The notes beneath the pieces were generated by a model. It saw only the letters and a program-made list of their open reading frames with translations. It searched no databases and was not told the origin of the DNA. Shown piece after piece: positions 46,935-58,060 of a stretch of 64,000 nucleotides of DNA (its first letter is position 1; each line of letters begins with the position of its first letter). A program made the position numbers and the translations under genes. The stretch comes from Arabidopsis thaliana. Its lineage: Eukaryota; Streptophyta; Magnoliopsida; Brassicales; Brassicaceae. The DNA lies in contig NC_003075.7 of assembly GCF_000001735.4 (NCBI RefSeq), positions 8,867,001 through 8,931,000 of the forward strand, in the 5' to 3' direction.

Positions 46935-48531
46935 ATGGAACACGAGGGCAAGAACAACATGAATGGTATGGAGATGGAGAAAGGAAAGAGAGAGCTTGGG
47001 TCAAGAAAAGGAGTTGAGTTAACTATGAGAGTGTTGGCTTTGATCCTAACAATGGCGGCTGCAACAGTACTTGGTGTCGCAAAGCAAACAAAGGTTGTGT
47101 CTATTAAGCTTATTCCCACTTTGCCTCCTCTTGATATCACTACTACCGCCAAAGCCTCTTACTTGTCGGCATTTGTGTAAGTCTCTCTTTCTTTCCCCCT
47201 TTCACACACACGTGTGGCTCGCATGTACGTTTCGATTGTTTCCAATTAAGGCTTGTATAAGCCCACTTTTAAAACTACAGATATAAAAGAATTCAACTTT
47301 TACTCCTAGTTTCTTTTTGTAAAAAGTAATTTTCTAGTGTAGAAATTTTTCGTTTGGCTTTGACGTTATATATTGAGTAGTAAGCTTAAAAAAACTCCCT
47401 AACTATAATATGTGATTCACAGATTTGGTATCGAAAAATTTAGTAAAATTGACAAAAAAAAAAAACTAGCATGTCAAAATTATAAATAGAAGTCATGTGA
47501 AATAACATGTTATCCGATATAGTAATAATAATATAACCGATAAATATATATAAAAAATTATTTAGAAAAAATCAATTAATTACGATTTTACCTTTTTCAC
47601 AGATGAAACAGTAGAATTTGGTTACGTCTACATAGTTGAAAATAAAACTATTAATTACGGATAAAGTGATAAATTTGAGACGTCGAGGCTGATAATTGAT
47701 TAGAGTCTTACCTGTTGGTTGCATGCGGGAAAGGACTGCTGAACTAATATTTTGTATAATTAACCTTCTCATCATATATATGGGTCCGTAGAGTATTCAT
47801 AATTAAATGTTACACATAAATGCATATATAATACCAATCATAGAAAAATGACTAGTATACTGTATACAGTAAAATTTGTAGCTAATCATAAATGTCCAAC
47901 TACCAAAAATGTGACACAACAGCAATGTTGGCCCATAGCCAATTTTTACCTGACATTTTTCCAGCTCTTATGTTACTTTAAATTTAGTGTCCAACAGTTC
48001 TTACTTCTTAGCTGGCATGACCAAAAGTGTATAGCCTACATATCTAAATAAATTTTATAAACTAGAAACATGAATTCAAATTAAATGCTAATCTGATTTT
48101 TAATTATTTTTACTCTTTCATGGCAAAAAAAGAGAAGAGAATTACATTAGAACATGCATAAAATACGGAAATAAGCAATGTGGTATTACAAATGTTGTAG
48201 GTACAACATTTCTGTGAACGCTATAGCTTGCGGTTACACGGCGATCTCGATAGCGATTCTGATGATCAGCAGGGGAAGAAGAAGCAAGAAGTTGTTAATG
48301 GTGGTTTTGCTAGGAGATCTAGTGATGGTGGCTTTGCTGTTTTCCGGCACTGGAGCCGCCAGCGCAATTGGGCTAATGGGTTTACATGGGAACAAGCATG
48401 TCATGTGGAAGAAAGTTTGTGGCGTTTTTGGAAAATTCTGTCACCGAGCTGCTCCTTCGCTTCCTCTCACTCTTCTTGCTGCAGTTGTGTTTATGTTTCT
48501 TGTTGTTCTTGACGCTATTAAGCTTCCTTAA
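46935..48531 (+). CDS. CASPL1E2: CASP-like protein 1E2
   Basis: Two exons, 46935-47176 and 48201-48531, give 190 residues. The order is: a charged N-terminus (MEHEGKNNMNGMEMEKGKRE); TM1 from about residue 31 (RVLALILTMAAATVLGVAKQTK); extracellular loop SIKLIPTLPPLDITTTAKAS; TM2 (CGYTAISIAILMI); cytosolic GRRSKK; TM3 (VVLLGDLVMVALLFSGTGAASAIGLMG); loop NKHVMWKKVCGVFGKFCH; TM4. It has the same exon border (GT|G in Val80) as CASPL1E1 at 50527-51683 and is most of the same protein, so the two are tandem duplicates. The intron of about 1 kb is longer than in the partner (584 nt). The role is inferred from the CASP family. Confidence 0.93.
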
Positions 48532-48860
48532 TTATTAATTGTTTCTGTTCTTGTCGTTTTGTGTGATGTAAAATAACTATCAACAATCATGTAATTGTCT
48601 ATTGCTTCTAATGTTTTATCACATCGTTTTCTATGGTGAGACGATATATTCAAAATTCGGAAACTAATTATCTCTACTGATTACTATATAACGACGTGAT
48701 AAGATATCCTAATCACTAATGTGGACATATAGTTAGTTGTAAGCAATGAACCTTTATATCAATTAAGTGACACATTTTTACTTTTAAACAGATAAGATTA
48801 AGTCACTAAGAACAATTGTTCTCGTTTTTTTCCCTGTCAACTTCACGAAGGACTAATGAT
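48532..48860. other. CASPL1E2 3' region
   Basis: 3' untranslated and flanking DNA, partly similar to the region after CASPL1E1 (for example TTGTCGTTTT..GTGTGATGTAAA). No gene seen. Confidence 0.45.
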
Positions 48861-49020
48861 AAAATGAGTTGCCGTAGAATGCAAGAAACTGATCATAAAT
48901 GTGTTCATTTTCTTCTCTACGTTCTTGCCATCGTGATAATTGGAAAATATCACATCAAAACCTGAATTTAACTCATATTATAACTCCACGCTCAAATTCA
49001 AACCGAGTTTAAATAGAGTA
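48861..49020 (-). pseudogene. Decayed copy of the last exon and 3' region of the gene at 52245-54852
   Basis: On the minus strand, ACTCGGTTTGAA..TGAGCGTGGA..ATGAGTTAAA matches the last exon at about 52265-52315. Further on, ATGAACACATT..AGTTTCTTGCATTCTACGGCAACTCATTTT matches the 3' flank at about 52155-52205. The middle has lost length and the frame is broken. It lies behind CASPL1E2 exactly as the intact exon lies behind CASPL1E1, so it was carried along in the tandem duplication. Confidence 0.7.
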
Positions 49021-50278
49021 ATGGACCGTGAGTTACGTTTTTGCTTGGTATCACTCATGAACATACGAAATATTGAGGTAGATTGGTTTATAATGAACAT
49101 ACGAAACCTTTTAAGTCAAAATCTGTTTTAATTTTCTAAAATTCCAACCTTCACGTATTTTTCTGATTAAAGGTGTAGGAATATCATTTCCCTAGACGAA
49201 CTGGTCATCTGCTTAGCCTGATGTAGGAGTTTATGTTGACATTCTTAATTATTAATTTTTTTTTTTATGATCATACATTACAATTTTTCATTTTATTATT
49301 AACAATTTTAGTGGTGATATCCAAAGTTAAAAACTAAGCACAAAGGGAAATGTTTCTTTTTTTCCGTATATATCTTATATAGTGTATTATTATTTTATTT
49401 TTTTTCACCGATCATTGACTCTCATTGTCATATGATAGTTAAAAGGAAGCATTCACAGAATTAAAAATGTATCTATTAGATTGCGGATTTTCAACTCAAA
49501 ATTAATTGGCAATAGGTCAAGAAGCTCATATTTTATATATACCACCTAAAATTCTATTCAACTTGACAATATTTCTAATACATTCCTTCGAAATAATAGT
49601 TTTTCTAACCATTAATCTTGATATGTTTGGGCATAGATCGGTAAGCAAAGTATTGGGCCGAACCAATATGGATTGAGTTGAGTATGTTCGGATCGAATTC
49701 TGATACCATATTAGATTGTGAGCTTTCAACTCAAAATCAATAAGCAATAGATACGAAGATTCATATTTTATATATACCACTTAAAATCATATTTTACTTT
49801 CAAACAATATTCCTGATACTATCTGTATTTGATGCATACAAATACAAATAATCATCATAATTATCAGATTAAATACTTATACAAATTTATGTATTTGCTC
49901 GAAAAATTAGAACGTACAAGACTTACTCGAATTTTCAGTAACTTAAATAGCCCAACAAGTTTCCGAAATCAAAATATCTGACCTAACAGAAATCAATATA
50001 TTTTGTGCGAATTCACATATCCAACAAATTCCATACTATTACCAAACGCATATTTATCCGTATGCACTTCGAATATCAGTTTTTTTAGTTTTTTTTTTGG
50101 GTCAAAACGAATATCAGGTTTCATATACCAATGTTACCTTATTTTTTGACACCTACAATGAACACACTAAGTCAAAAATTACACAAATTTGTTTTCCTCG
50201 CAACTTTTCAACGTATACACACGTTTTTTTTTATATACACAACGTATTCACACTTCGTTCCCATACATTATCCATATA
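49021..50278. other. AT-rich spacer with a degenerate direct repeat
   Basis: About 49475-49560 and 49708-49800 share the order TTAGATTG, TTTCAACTCAAAAT, GCAATAG and TCATATTTTATATATACCAC, then AAAAT. They are copies about 235 bp apart, perhaps the remains of transposon ends. No gene seen. Confidence 0.45.
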
Positions 50279-50526
50279 TGTTTTTATTTCGTAAGCTGAG
50301 ATTCACTCTTGCGCCACATAAACTTAAAAAGCCACGTAAACATCATTACTATCCACAACTTGATGTGTGTTAAGTAAGACTATTTCAATTTTTTTTTTAA
50401 TATATATATACGGCTCTCTACTCACATCTAGAGCATGAGAAACTTTAAAGAAAAAACAAAAAGAACAAAATTTGTTATCTCTCTTTCCTCTCATTTTGAC
50501 CCTCTTCACTTCTTTTTGATCCCTAA
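50279..50526 (+). promoter_or_regulatory. CASPL1E1 promoter, conserved with that of CASPL1E2
   Basis: Carries the same block order as 46695-46934: TTTCGTAAGCT, GCCACATAAACTT, AAAAGCCACGTAAACATCATT, a TATATATATA tract (50399-50410), CTCACATCTAGAGCATGAGAA and a CT-rich leader. Confidence 0.6.
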
Positions 50527-51683
50527 ATGGAACACGAGAGCAAGAACAAGGTGGATGGGATGGAGATGGAGAAAGGAAAAAAAGAGAGTGGGTCGAGAAA
50601 AGGACTTGAGTTAACGATGAGAGTTTTGGCTTTGGTCCTAACAATGGTAGCTGCGACAGTACTTGGTGTTGCGAAACAAACAAAGGTTGTGCCTATAAAG
50701 CTTATTCCTACTTTACCTCCTCTTAATGTCTCTACAACCGCCAAAGCCTCTTACTTGTCTGCTTTTGTGTAAGCCTCTCTCTTTTCTTTTTCCTTTTCAC
50801 AAACATGCATGTTGTCTCAGATTTTGGTTGTTTCGAATGCCATTTTTGCGTTTGCGGTTGCGTTTACATGTGAAAAAAAAAAAAAACAGAAATGTAGCAA
50901 TTTATCATTTTCAATATAAAATATATTTTAGAAAAAATGCAAAACTACAACATAAACATAAACCCTACATCTTTAAATGTTATGTTTTTTTCTAATAATG
51001 TGAATGTTAGATTTATGGCTGAAGTTTTTTTTTGGTATATTTTTTTAATCTACATTTTAAATAATATATTATAGACAGATAAACTCCTATACAATAACTT
51101 CATACTTAAATAATCCTATCATCATAAATGTTCAACAACAAACTGTATAATACAACAGTGAAATAGGTCCATATAGCCAATCTTTCTCTGATTCAAATCT
51201 ATTATTTTAGTTTATAATTAATTTACAACATAGCTGGCATGAATAAGATATAAACAATATTTTTTTTAAAAATAGACAAATTAATTCATAGATATTTCAT
51301 GATTTTCATAACATTCAGATTTAAAGCCATATATGTTTACAAATGTTTGTAGGTACAACATTTCTGCAAACGCGATAGCTTGCGGTTACACCGCGATCTC
51401 AATAGTGATTGTGATGATCAGCAAAGGCAAAAGAAGCAAAAGTTTGTTGATGGCGGTCTTGATAGGAGATCTTATGATGGTGGCTTTACTGTTTTCCAGC
51501 ACTGGAGCCGCCGGAGCAATCGGGCTAATGGGTAGGCATGGGAACAAACATGTTATGTGGAAAAAAGTTTGTGGAGTGTTTGGCAAATTCTGTAACCAAG
51601 CTGCTGTTTCTGTTGCTATCACTCTTATTGCTTCAGTTGTGTTTATGCTTCTTGTTGTTCTTGATGCTTTGAAACTTCCTTAA
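50527..51683 (+). CDS. CASPL1E1: CASP-like protein 1E1
   Basis: Two exons, 50527-50768 and 51353-51683, give 190 residues with the same exon border as CASPL1E2. The charged N-terminus (MEHESKNKVDGMEMEKGKKE) leads to TM1 (RVLALVLTMVAATVLGVA), a loop with KLIPTLPPLNVSTTAKAS, TM2 (CGYTAISIVIVMI), cytosolic KGKRSK, TM3 (AVLIGDLMMVALLFSSTGAAGAIGLMG), loop NKHVMWKKVCGVFGKFCN and TM4. Differences from the partner are mostly conservative (Ile/Val, Ala/Ser). One is a charged change, GLHGNK to GRHGNK, in the loop before TM4. It converges on the gene at 52245-54852 with a 561-bp gap. Confidence 0.93.
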
Positions 51684-52244
51684 TCTTAAGTACACGCAAC
51701 TTTAAACCAGAAAACACAAAATAAGTTTTTTCTCTTAATTTGCATGTTTCTATTTCTTGTCGTTTTTTGTGTTATGTAAAGTCATTATCATCAATTATGT
51801 AGTTGTCTATTTGTTTGTTTTTTTAAGTTTTAAATTTCATTGCCTATCTATGGTGAGAAGATTCAATTTTGACAACTATTTTCATTTACTCACTTTCACA
51901 TGGTAAAATTAAAATATTCAATTTTTATTCGACTATGTAGTTAGATTCACATGGAGAATTAATACGTAAGTAGATAAGTAGTTGTAATCAATGAACCTTT
52001 TTGTCTCATTATCATAAGATACTCAATTGTTCTTGTTTTATACAAAATGGATTTTACTACTCAAATCAAGAACAAAAGTCCAACAGAGTAAAATTTATTT
52101 GAGGCTTACAAAACAGGACAACTCTTGGCGTTTTGTTCATATAGGTCAAAATGAGAAAATGAGTTACCGTAGGATGCAAGAAACTGGACAAGAATGTGTT
52201 CATGTGGAGCCGCCAAGAGATTCTGCAAATCTTGATTCAACCAT
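51684..52244. other. Convergent 3' spacer
   Basis: Holds the 3' regions of CASPL1E1 and of the minus-strand gene. No separate gene. Confidence 0.45.
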
Positions 52245-54852
52245 TCAGCTGAGAAGAGCTTCGTTCTTGTTTAACTCATCCAGATCCACGCTCACTTTTA
52301 AACCCGAGCTTAGCAATGTATTAACCATTGAAGGAATCACAGATTTCAATGAAGCAGCAAGAGCCTGTTCATCATTACAATGGAGGATTATGTATGGTTT
52401 TAAGATGAGGAGCTGAAACATAACAAATAGAGAGAATATCTTTTAACCTTCTTATCTTCGTCGGTTTGGTGCTTGATAACGTCCACAGGCCACTCGTTTA
52501 CAAGTTTCTCAAATTCAGTCGAAATTGCAGACTTTTTCTCATCAGGATATGCCTGCGTAGTCAGTCATACACATATATTTAAACTAAATACTTATCAAAG
52601 CTAAAAGAAAGGTTGTATCAGAAGAGAAGAGATATTAAGGTAGGTTTTGGGCTCACTTGGCAGATAATCTGGATGACGGCAGCAGCTTCTTCAGGTTTAC
52701 TTTCTAGTAGGAAACCCTGTGAAAAGAGCAATATTTATAAATATAATTCGGTATTTGGTTATTACATGAGACCGAAAAAGAGATGTGTTAATACCTTTGC
52801 ACAAGAAAAGGCAGTAGAAAGAGTGTGTTGACTGTATGTCTCTGATCTCTGTTTATCTACTTTCCATAGCGACTCTGTATCACCTGATAACAGGATTTGA
52901 CATAATCAGCAATTGGCAGTAGAGTAAAAAAAAAAACCTTCATGGACTAGAGTTCTATCACTAGTCTAGCCTAAATCCCATTTGTGATCAGGTAATAGAT
53001 GAGCTAAGAAAGAAACTACACTTACGGGTTACGAGTCTATTCTACCGAACCTATTTTTGATCTTGGTTTCTTTCAGACAGGGAGAAAAATAATCAACTTT
53101 TATGGATTCCTGTTCTTTTTTATTCATTACCAAAAGGTCCTAAAACAGTGCAAGTCAATGTATAGGTTGATATATCCATCTAGTGTTTGCAACGCCATAT
53201 CTCAAGTATACTTGAAATGACAGTTCTTCTAGAGATTGATAAATCAATGCAAGTATAAGATCGGAAACCAAAAGTACCTCTCTTGGCAGCAAATTCCATC
53301 CACACATCGAATGTGGTCTTCCTCAACTTAACTCCAGCTTTGGAGAATTTTTTCGAGTACTTGGCTAGTAGATCCCACTTATCTGTATCATGACAGATCC
53401 TGCAAAAATAAAGTTAAAAGTTCATTTCATGATAAGAAAGTAAATATTTCTGATTTTTCACAACCCAACCATAAAGTACGAGCAACAAAACAATTCTACT
53501 CACCTAAAAACTAAATCTGCTGTACCGGGTTGTAGAGGCAGATCATTCGTTTTCAGGAGTTGCATTACTTCTTCCATGAGTTCAGAATTCTTGTGCTCTA
53601 GTGCATATGACTACATGACAATCCAGAACATGACTTAAACGTCTATGTTTAACAAAGAAACAACCGAAAAAACATATAGATATCCAATACCATAAGATGG
53701 TGTGCAGATGCAACACTGGGAGTCAAACCGTGAACATTATGTTTCCACAAAGCCTTCTTTCCTACAACCACAAAGAACTGCATTAGTACCCTCAGATCCA
53801 TGTAACAGCTATAGAAAGGATATTTAACAGCTTGTTCGATTGGATTAAGAAAAAAAAAACTACACAAAATCAAAATTGGGAGTACCAGAGTCAATAGCCC
53901 CAACACGTACACAAGTCTTAGCAACTTGTTGGCATAGATTGCAATTGAAGTTGTCATGAATACGAAGATTAGATAATCTCTGCAATCCAGAAACAAAAAT
54001 TTGTAAGAATTGATTGATCATAAGAAATCTCAACTGAAACAGAACAGAGCATGTAAATAGAGAGGGCAATATAGTACTCACAAATCTCCGTAGATTCTGA
54101 AGAACGTCAAAGAGAAGATGAATATCATCCTGATTCTGACAGTTCTCAATCAACAGCCACAACCACGCATTTGGAGGCATTGATCTCTTGACATTTACAG
54201 AATTAAGCATTTTATCATGCAAATCCTTCACAGTCACTACACAGAGGAAACACAATGAGAAACCGCTTTGGTGATCTCAAAATGTAATTCAAAATCAAAG
54301 CAAGGTATAAGCAACCTGTAGGATTTCCCGCAAGCTTTTCCGCTTCAGACGTAAAGCTCGATCTGGGGATCAACAAGCTCATAGAGGACAAGTGACTACT
54401 ACTATCAATCCCTGCAACACATCATTATATTAATAACTCACACCAATGACATAAAGCTAATTCATTTACACACTTACATTGATCCTAAGCTAGGCATTGA
54501 AAGATAAGTACGTATCTCGACACAAGCTAAAATTGGAACACTAAAGTTCGAATTTTTCAGGATCATCACCTTCACTAGCTACATTTCCTAACGTTACACA
54601 AGTTAAGTTATCTCGCGTAGGACAAAAAAAATCTCCATTTCCAAAGATGGGGATGATTAATTTCGCAATAGGAACTGTGAAATGGCAAAAAAAAGAACCT
54701 TTTAATACAGAGGAAGACGAAGATGCTTGACTCCGCCATTGGAAGGATCTTGAGATTTGAGAAGCAGAGGAGAAGAATCTCAGATTAGTCTCGGTGGTAA
54801 CAATGGGTTTTAAGACCGTAGCGATTCTACGAGAGTTCTGGAGGAATTGCAT
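52245..54852 (-). CDS. Mitochondrial-type protein of the At4g15640/At3g21465 family (named 'adenylyl cyclase' in databases)
   Basis: Eleven exons join in phase to 390 residues: 54699-54852, 54316-54411, 54082-54236, 53886-53979, 53691-53761, 53504-53610, 53278-53399, 52795-52883, 52657-52716, 52448-52552 and 52245-52364. The first ATG of the frame is at 54852. The N-terminus (MQFLQNSRRIATVLKP, then Arg/Ser-rich) is a good mitochondrial presequence. The body is helical, with LWLLIENCQNQDDIHLLFDVLQNLRRF, CNLCQQVAKTCVRVGAID and YALEHKNSELMEEVMQLLK, and the C-terminus ends SVDLDELNKNEALLS. This resembles helical-repeat (PPR-like) proteins more than a nucleotide cyclase; I see no class III cyclase motif. 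The databases' cyclase name, recalled from memory, should be treated with caution. Confidence 0.85.
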
Positions 54853-55631
54853 GACTCGTGATTCTACTGGTTGTGATTCAAAGTTGGGTTTTTGATTGGT
54901 TTTGAGTAGAGTAGAGTAGAGTAGAGTCGCGCGATTGAGAGGAGAAGGACGATGGCTAGACGCCGGAATCAAAGATTTAGGGTTTATGTTTTTAGAATTT
55001 AGACCTTTAACAATGCACTATTTGCAAATAGAAGTCCCTATATATATTATTAATTAACTAATTTACACCGTTACTTTTAATTTGATAATGGTATATCCAT
55101 ATTTTTTTCTGCTTCTTTTTTTTGTTCCGATTAAATTCTCTTCCAGTAACTGCATTCAAATGATGTGAGTTCACTCACCATTTGGACCAATTTTTGTTTC
55201 AATTTTCTTTGTATTAACAAACAGTTCATTAATTTAGAACATTTCTATTTTTTTCTATTTTTTCCTAAATAATTTTAGTAACTAAACGTATAACCTTTCT
55301 ATTCTATTAATAAAAACTAAATGGTTTAATTTTAATTTGTTTATTGAAAATAATGGTGTCACCCTTAAATTTGGAAGTTGGAACACCAAACAATAACAAT
55401 AACGAAAAAGAACCTTTTTCTAACAAAAGTGAATCACAACGCAAAAATAAATAAGAACTGGAATTGGTTTATCGTTTTATTGAATCTCCTTCAATAAAAA
55501 TCCATCAAAAGATTCATCTTTTTTCCATTAACACTTTGATTTTTTATTTTCACAAAAAAAAATCAATTTAAAGCAAGCAAAAACGAGGTTATTGTAGAAA
55601 AAGAATTGAGTTTTATTAGAGAAATTAAAAG
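54853..55631. other. Divergent promoter region
   Basis: Shared upstream region of the mitochondrial-type gene (leader with a GTAGA repeat at about 54905-54927) and the acidic protein gene to the right. AT-rich beyond 55010. No gene seen. Confidence 0.45.
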
Positions 55632-56815
55632 ATGGGTTGTGGAAAATCAAAACACGATGTTGTTACGGGAAACACCACGAGGATCAAGAAACCTTCGGAA
55701 GCTGAATCAGTGAAGGGAAAAGATAGCGAAGCAATTAAAAGACAAGAAAGCTGCCGGTGCCAGGAAACAAACGACGTTTCCGCCGTAGTTCCCGGCGACC
55801 AGCCGGAGACAACCGTAGAAAACAATAGCAAGAAACCGGAGGAAAAGGAAGATGGAGGAGATTGTAGTGAGGAGATGGCGGTAGACAATGCGAATGGTGA
55901 CAAACAACCGGAGGAAAAAGAGACGGCAGCCAGTTTTCCTCCGGTCACGGCGGTGGAGGCGATAGTGCCGGAGAATATTGTGACGGAGGAGACCGTCAAC
56001 GACGTAAATGAGAGTGTTTCGCCGGTTGAAGAACAAAAGGGTATGCAAATATTAAATTTAATTTAATTAAATGGTAAATTTTACATGTTTATATATTTGT
56101 GATGATTTCTTCATATTTGATGTTGATTTTTTTTTTTTCAATAACAATCATACGTTGGAATTGTGGACTTTTTATATGATCTTTGTTACAAATTCAAAAC
56201 TATACACCCAATTTACGTGTTATATAACTTCTCGAACTTTTTCTTGTGAGGCACGTTGTATAGAAATATTGACGTAAATTTTTGGGTTTGGTAGCAGAAA
56301 AAATTGATATTGATACGGTGGTAGAAGAGAAAAGTGTAGAGGATGAAAAAGATGGTGATGTTGATACCGAAATTGCATCTTCTGAGGTTGAAGAACCAAT
56401 ACCGGAGGTACATACTCCAGTAACAACGGAATTAGAAGCACAAGAAATTCCGACCACGGAAACTGACGAAATCGCAGCCACGGAAAATGACGATATCGCA
56501 GCCACGGAAAATGACGATATCGCAGCCACGGAAAATGACGATATCGCAGCCACGGACAATGATGATATCACGGCCAGGGAAAATGATGAAATTCCGGTTT
56601 TAAAGGATGAAGATAAAGTTGATGTTGTAGAGGTACGGATAATTCAATTAACATATATAGCGTGATATTGGTTGGTTTATATTAGTAGTTAGTTTGATCT
56701 CAATATCATGAAGATTGTTTATATAGATTATATGCAATCTCTTTCAAAACTTGCTATTTTTTGGGTTGTGTAGGAAAACTCGGCCAATATAACAAAGGAA
56801 GTTGAGTCGGCATGA
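55632..56815 (+). CDS. Acidic repeat protein with an N-terminal acylation signal
   Basis: Exons 55632-56040, 56298-56632 and 56774-56815 join in phase to 261 residues. The N-terminus MGCGKSKHD fits N-myristoylation at Gly2 with palmitoylation at Cys3, so membrane attachment is likely. The rest is strongly acidic and probably disordered, rich in Glu, Asp, Thr, Val and Pro, with EEK and EET runs. Near residues 190-230 an eight-residue unit (DDIAATEN) is repeated about five times. No catalytic domain is visible and I do not recognise a functional family beyond small plant MGCGKSKH-type proteins. Position suggests the locus called At4g15650. Confidence 0.8.
56465..56584 (+). repeat. 24-bp in-frame minisatellite
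   Basis: Five units of a 24-bp repeat coding for D(D/E)I(A/T)A(T/R)(E/D)N. The first four are nearly identical and the last has diverged, which suggests recent growth from the 5' side. Confidence 0.85.
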
Positions 56816-57059
56816 AGAAGGCAAAAGAAGAGAATGTAAAGAAAGTTTGTACTCTATATGTATCCATCACCAAATCAAATAATTGTTTCTTTCAAAAACA
56901 AATAAAGTAAACAAATGCTATTTCTTAAAAATCATTCTATTCAACTTCAAAAGACTTGAATTTTTTTTATTTAAATAAATTTGAAACTTTAAATGGAAAG
57001 TGTCTTTACATATCTCGTTAGTTGAATTGTCAAAAAAAAAAAGTTCTCAAAAGTTATAT
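56816..57059. other. 3' flank of the acidic protein gene
   Basis: AT-rich; no feature. Confidence 0.4.
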
Positions 57060-57640
57060 CACTATAATAAGAAAACAGTCGTAAACCAACGAGCATATCT
57101 GTCTGTAAACCAGCGTCCGTCGGTTCCAAAGCGTTCGACTAATTTTCGATGGATTTCTGACGGCTATATTCACGACTGGTTAGTATTTCGTCGGTAGTAT
57201 ACCATCGAGAATCCGTCGACCAAAACTCCAACGGTTGACCAAGAACTTCCTGACAAGACACGAAAGGATTCCCGAGACATAAAAGTCTCTTTCCTTTCTT
57301 CCGGTTGTTGACAAGCCAATTCCATGAACTCGCCTACCCCTCATGTGTATTTTTCTCTTAGTAAGTTCAACTCCGGATTCACCTTTGGTTCGTCCATGCA
57401 TAATCTAAAACAAGAAGAGGAAGAATACATTTCTATTTTTTCACGTTTTTCTATTTCAGAAAATGAAAGAATGTAGTTATAATGAGTATGTATGCATATT
57501 TAAGGGGAAATTTTATCGGTTTCCATCGTATATCGGTTAGGATTCCGTCAGTAAGTTAAGTTAAAATTCAAACAACTACAAAACGCTATATTAACGGTGA
57601 CAAATAACCGACGGATTCTCGACAGTTGTTGCTAATGGAC
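57060..57640 (+). mobile_element. Possible CACTA-type transposon remnant
   Basis: CACTATAATAAGAAAAC at 57060 resembles the CACTACAAGAAAAC terminal repeat of plant CACTA elements. It is followed by subterminal words of the CGTCGGTT and CCGACGGA type in both orientations (57115, 57190, 57220, 57608). The opposite terminus and a 3-bp target duplication were not found, so the limits are approximate. Confidence 0.4.
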
Positions 57641-57703
57641 AGTAAATATAAAAGGTGATATGACGTCCCAAAAAAGAAGTGATAGGATGATACGAGGGTA
57701 TGG

Positions 57704-58060
57704 GATAAGATGCGATCATATGATATGTGTTATGTAATAAGACATGTACGGGATATGAATATGATAACCTTGTAATTTGTCATGAATGAATAACGACTCT
57801 CCGGATCAATCTTGGGTCACCTTTGATCAAGAAATACAACCAAAAAAAAAAAAAAACTATTTGGTTCCTTTGAGTCTTATCGTCATGGAATGAGATCGAA
57901 TTTTTAGCCATGTCAAGAATCATACAAGACTAACTTTATTCCGAAATCGAATTTATGATGAGATTTTAGTGAGAATAATAAAAAATGGCTTGATGGTACG
58001 TAAAGAAGCCACGTAATCCTCAACACAACAACCATATGAGATTATTCTGGAGATATACCG
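57704..58060. repeat. Tandem unit upstream block, copy 1
   Basis: Begins GATAAGATGCGATCATATGAT and ends near GAGATTATTCTGG at 58049. It shares words such as AAGACATGTACG, AACGACTCTCCGGATCA, TTGGGTCACCTTTGATC, ATGGAATGAGATCGAAT and GCCACGTAATCCTCAA with 61131-61460 and 63651-64000. It is the distal part of the glutaredoxin tandem unit. Confidence 0.8.

Noticed and set aside
52027..52416. 130-codon plus-strand frame after CASPL1E1
   Set aside because: The minus strand here encodes the last exon (52245-52364) of the mitochondrial-type gene, with conserved phase; the plus frame is its shadow.
52411..52447. Very short (about 35-nt) intron from GTTAAA to TTTCAG in the mitochondrial-type gene
   Set aside because: Too short for plant splicing and it leads to non-family sequence; the acceptor at 52365-52366 gives the conserved-looking C-terminus.
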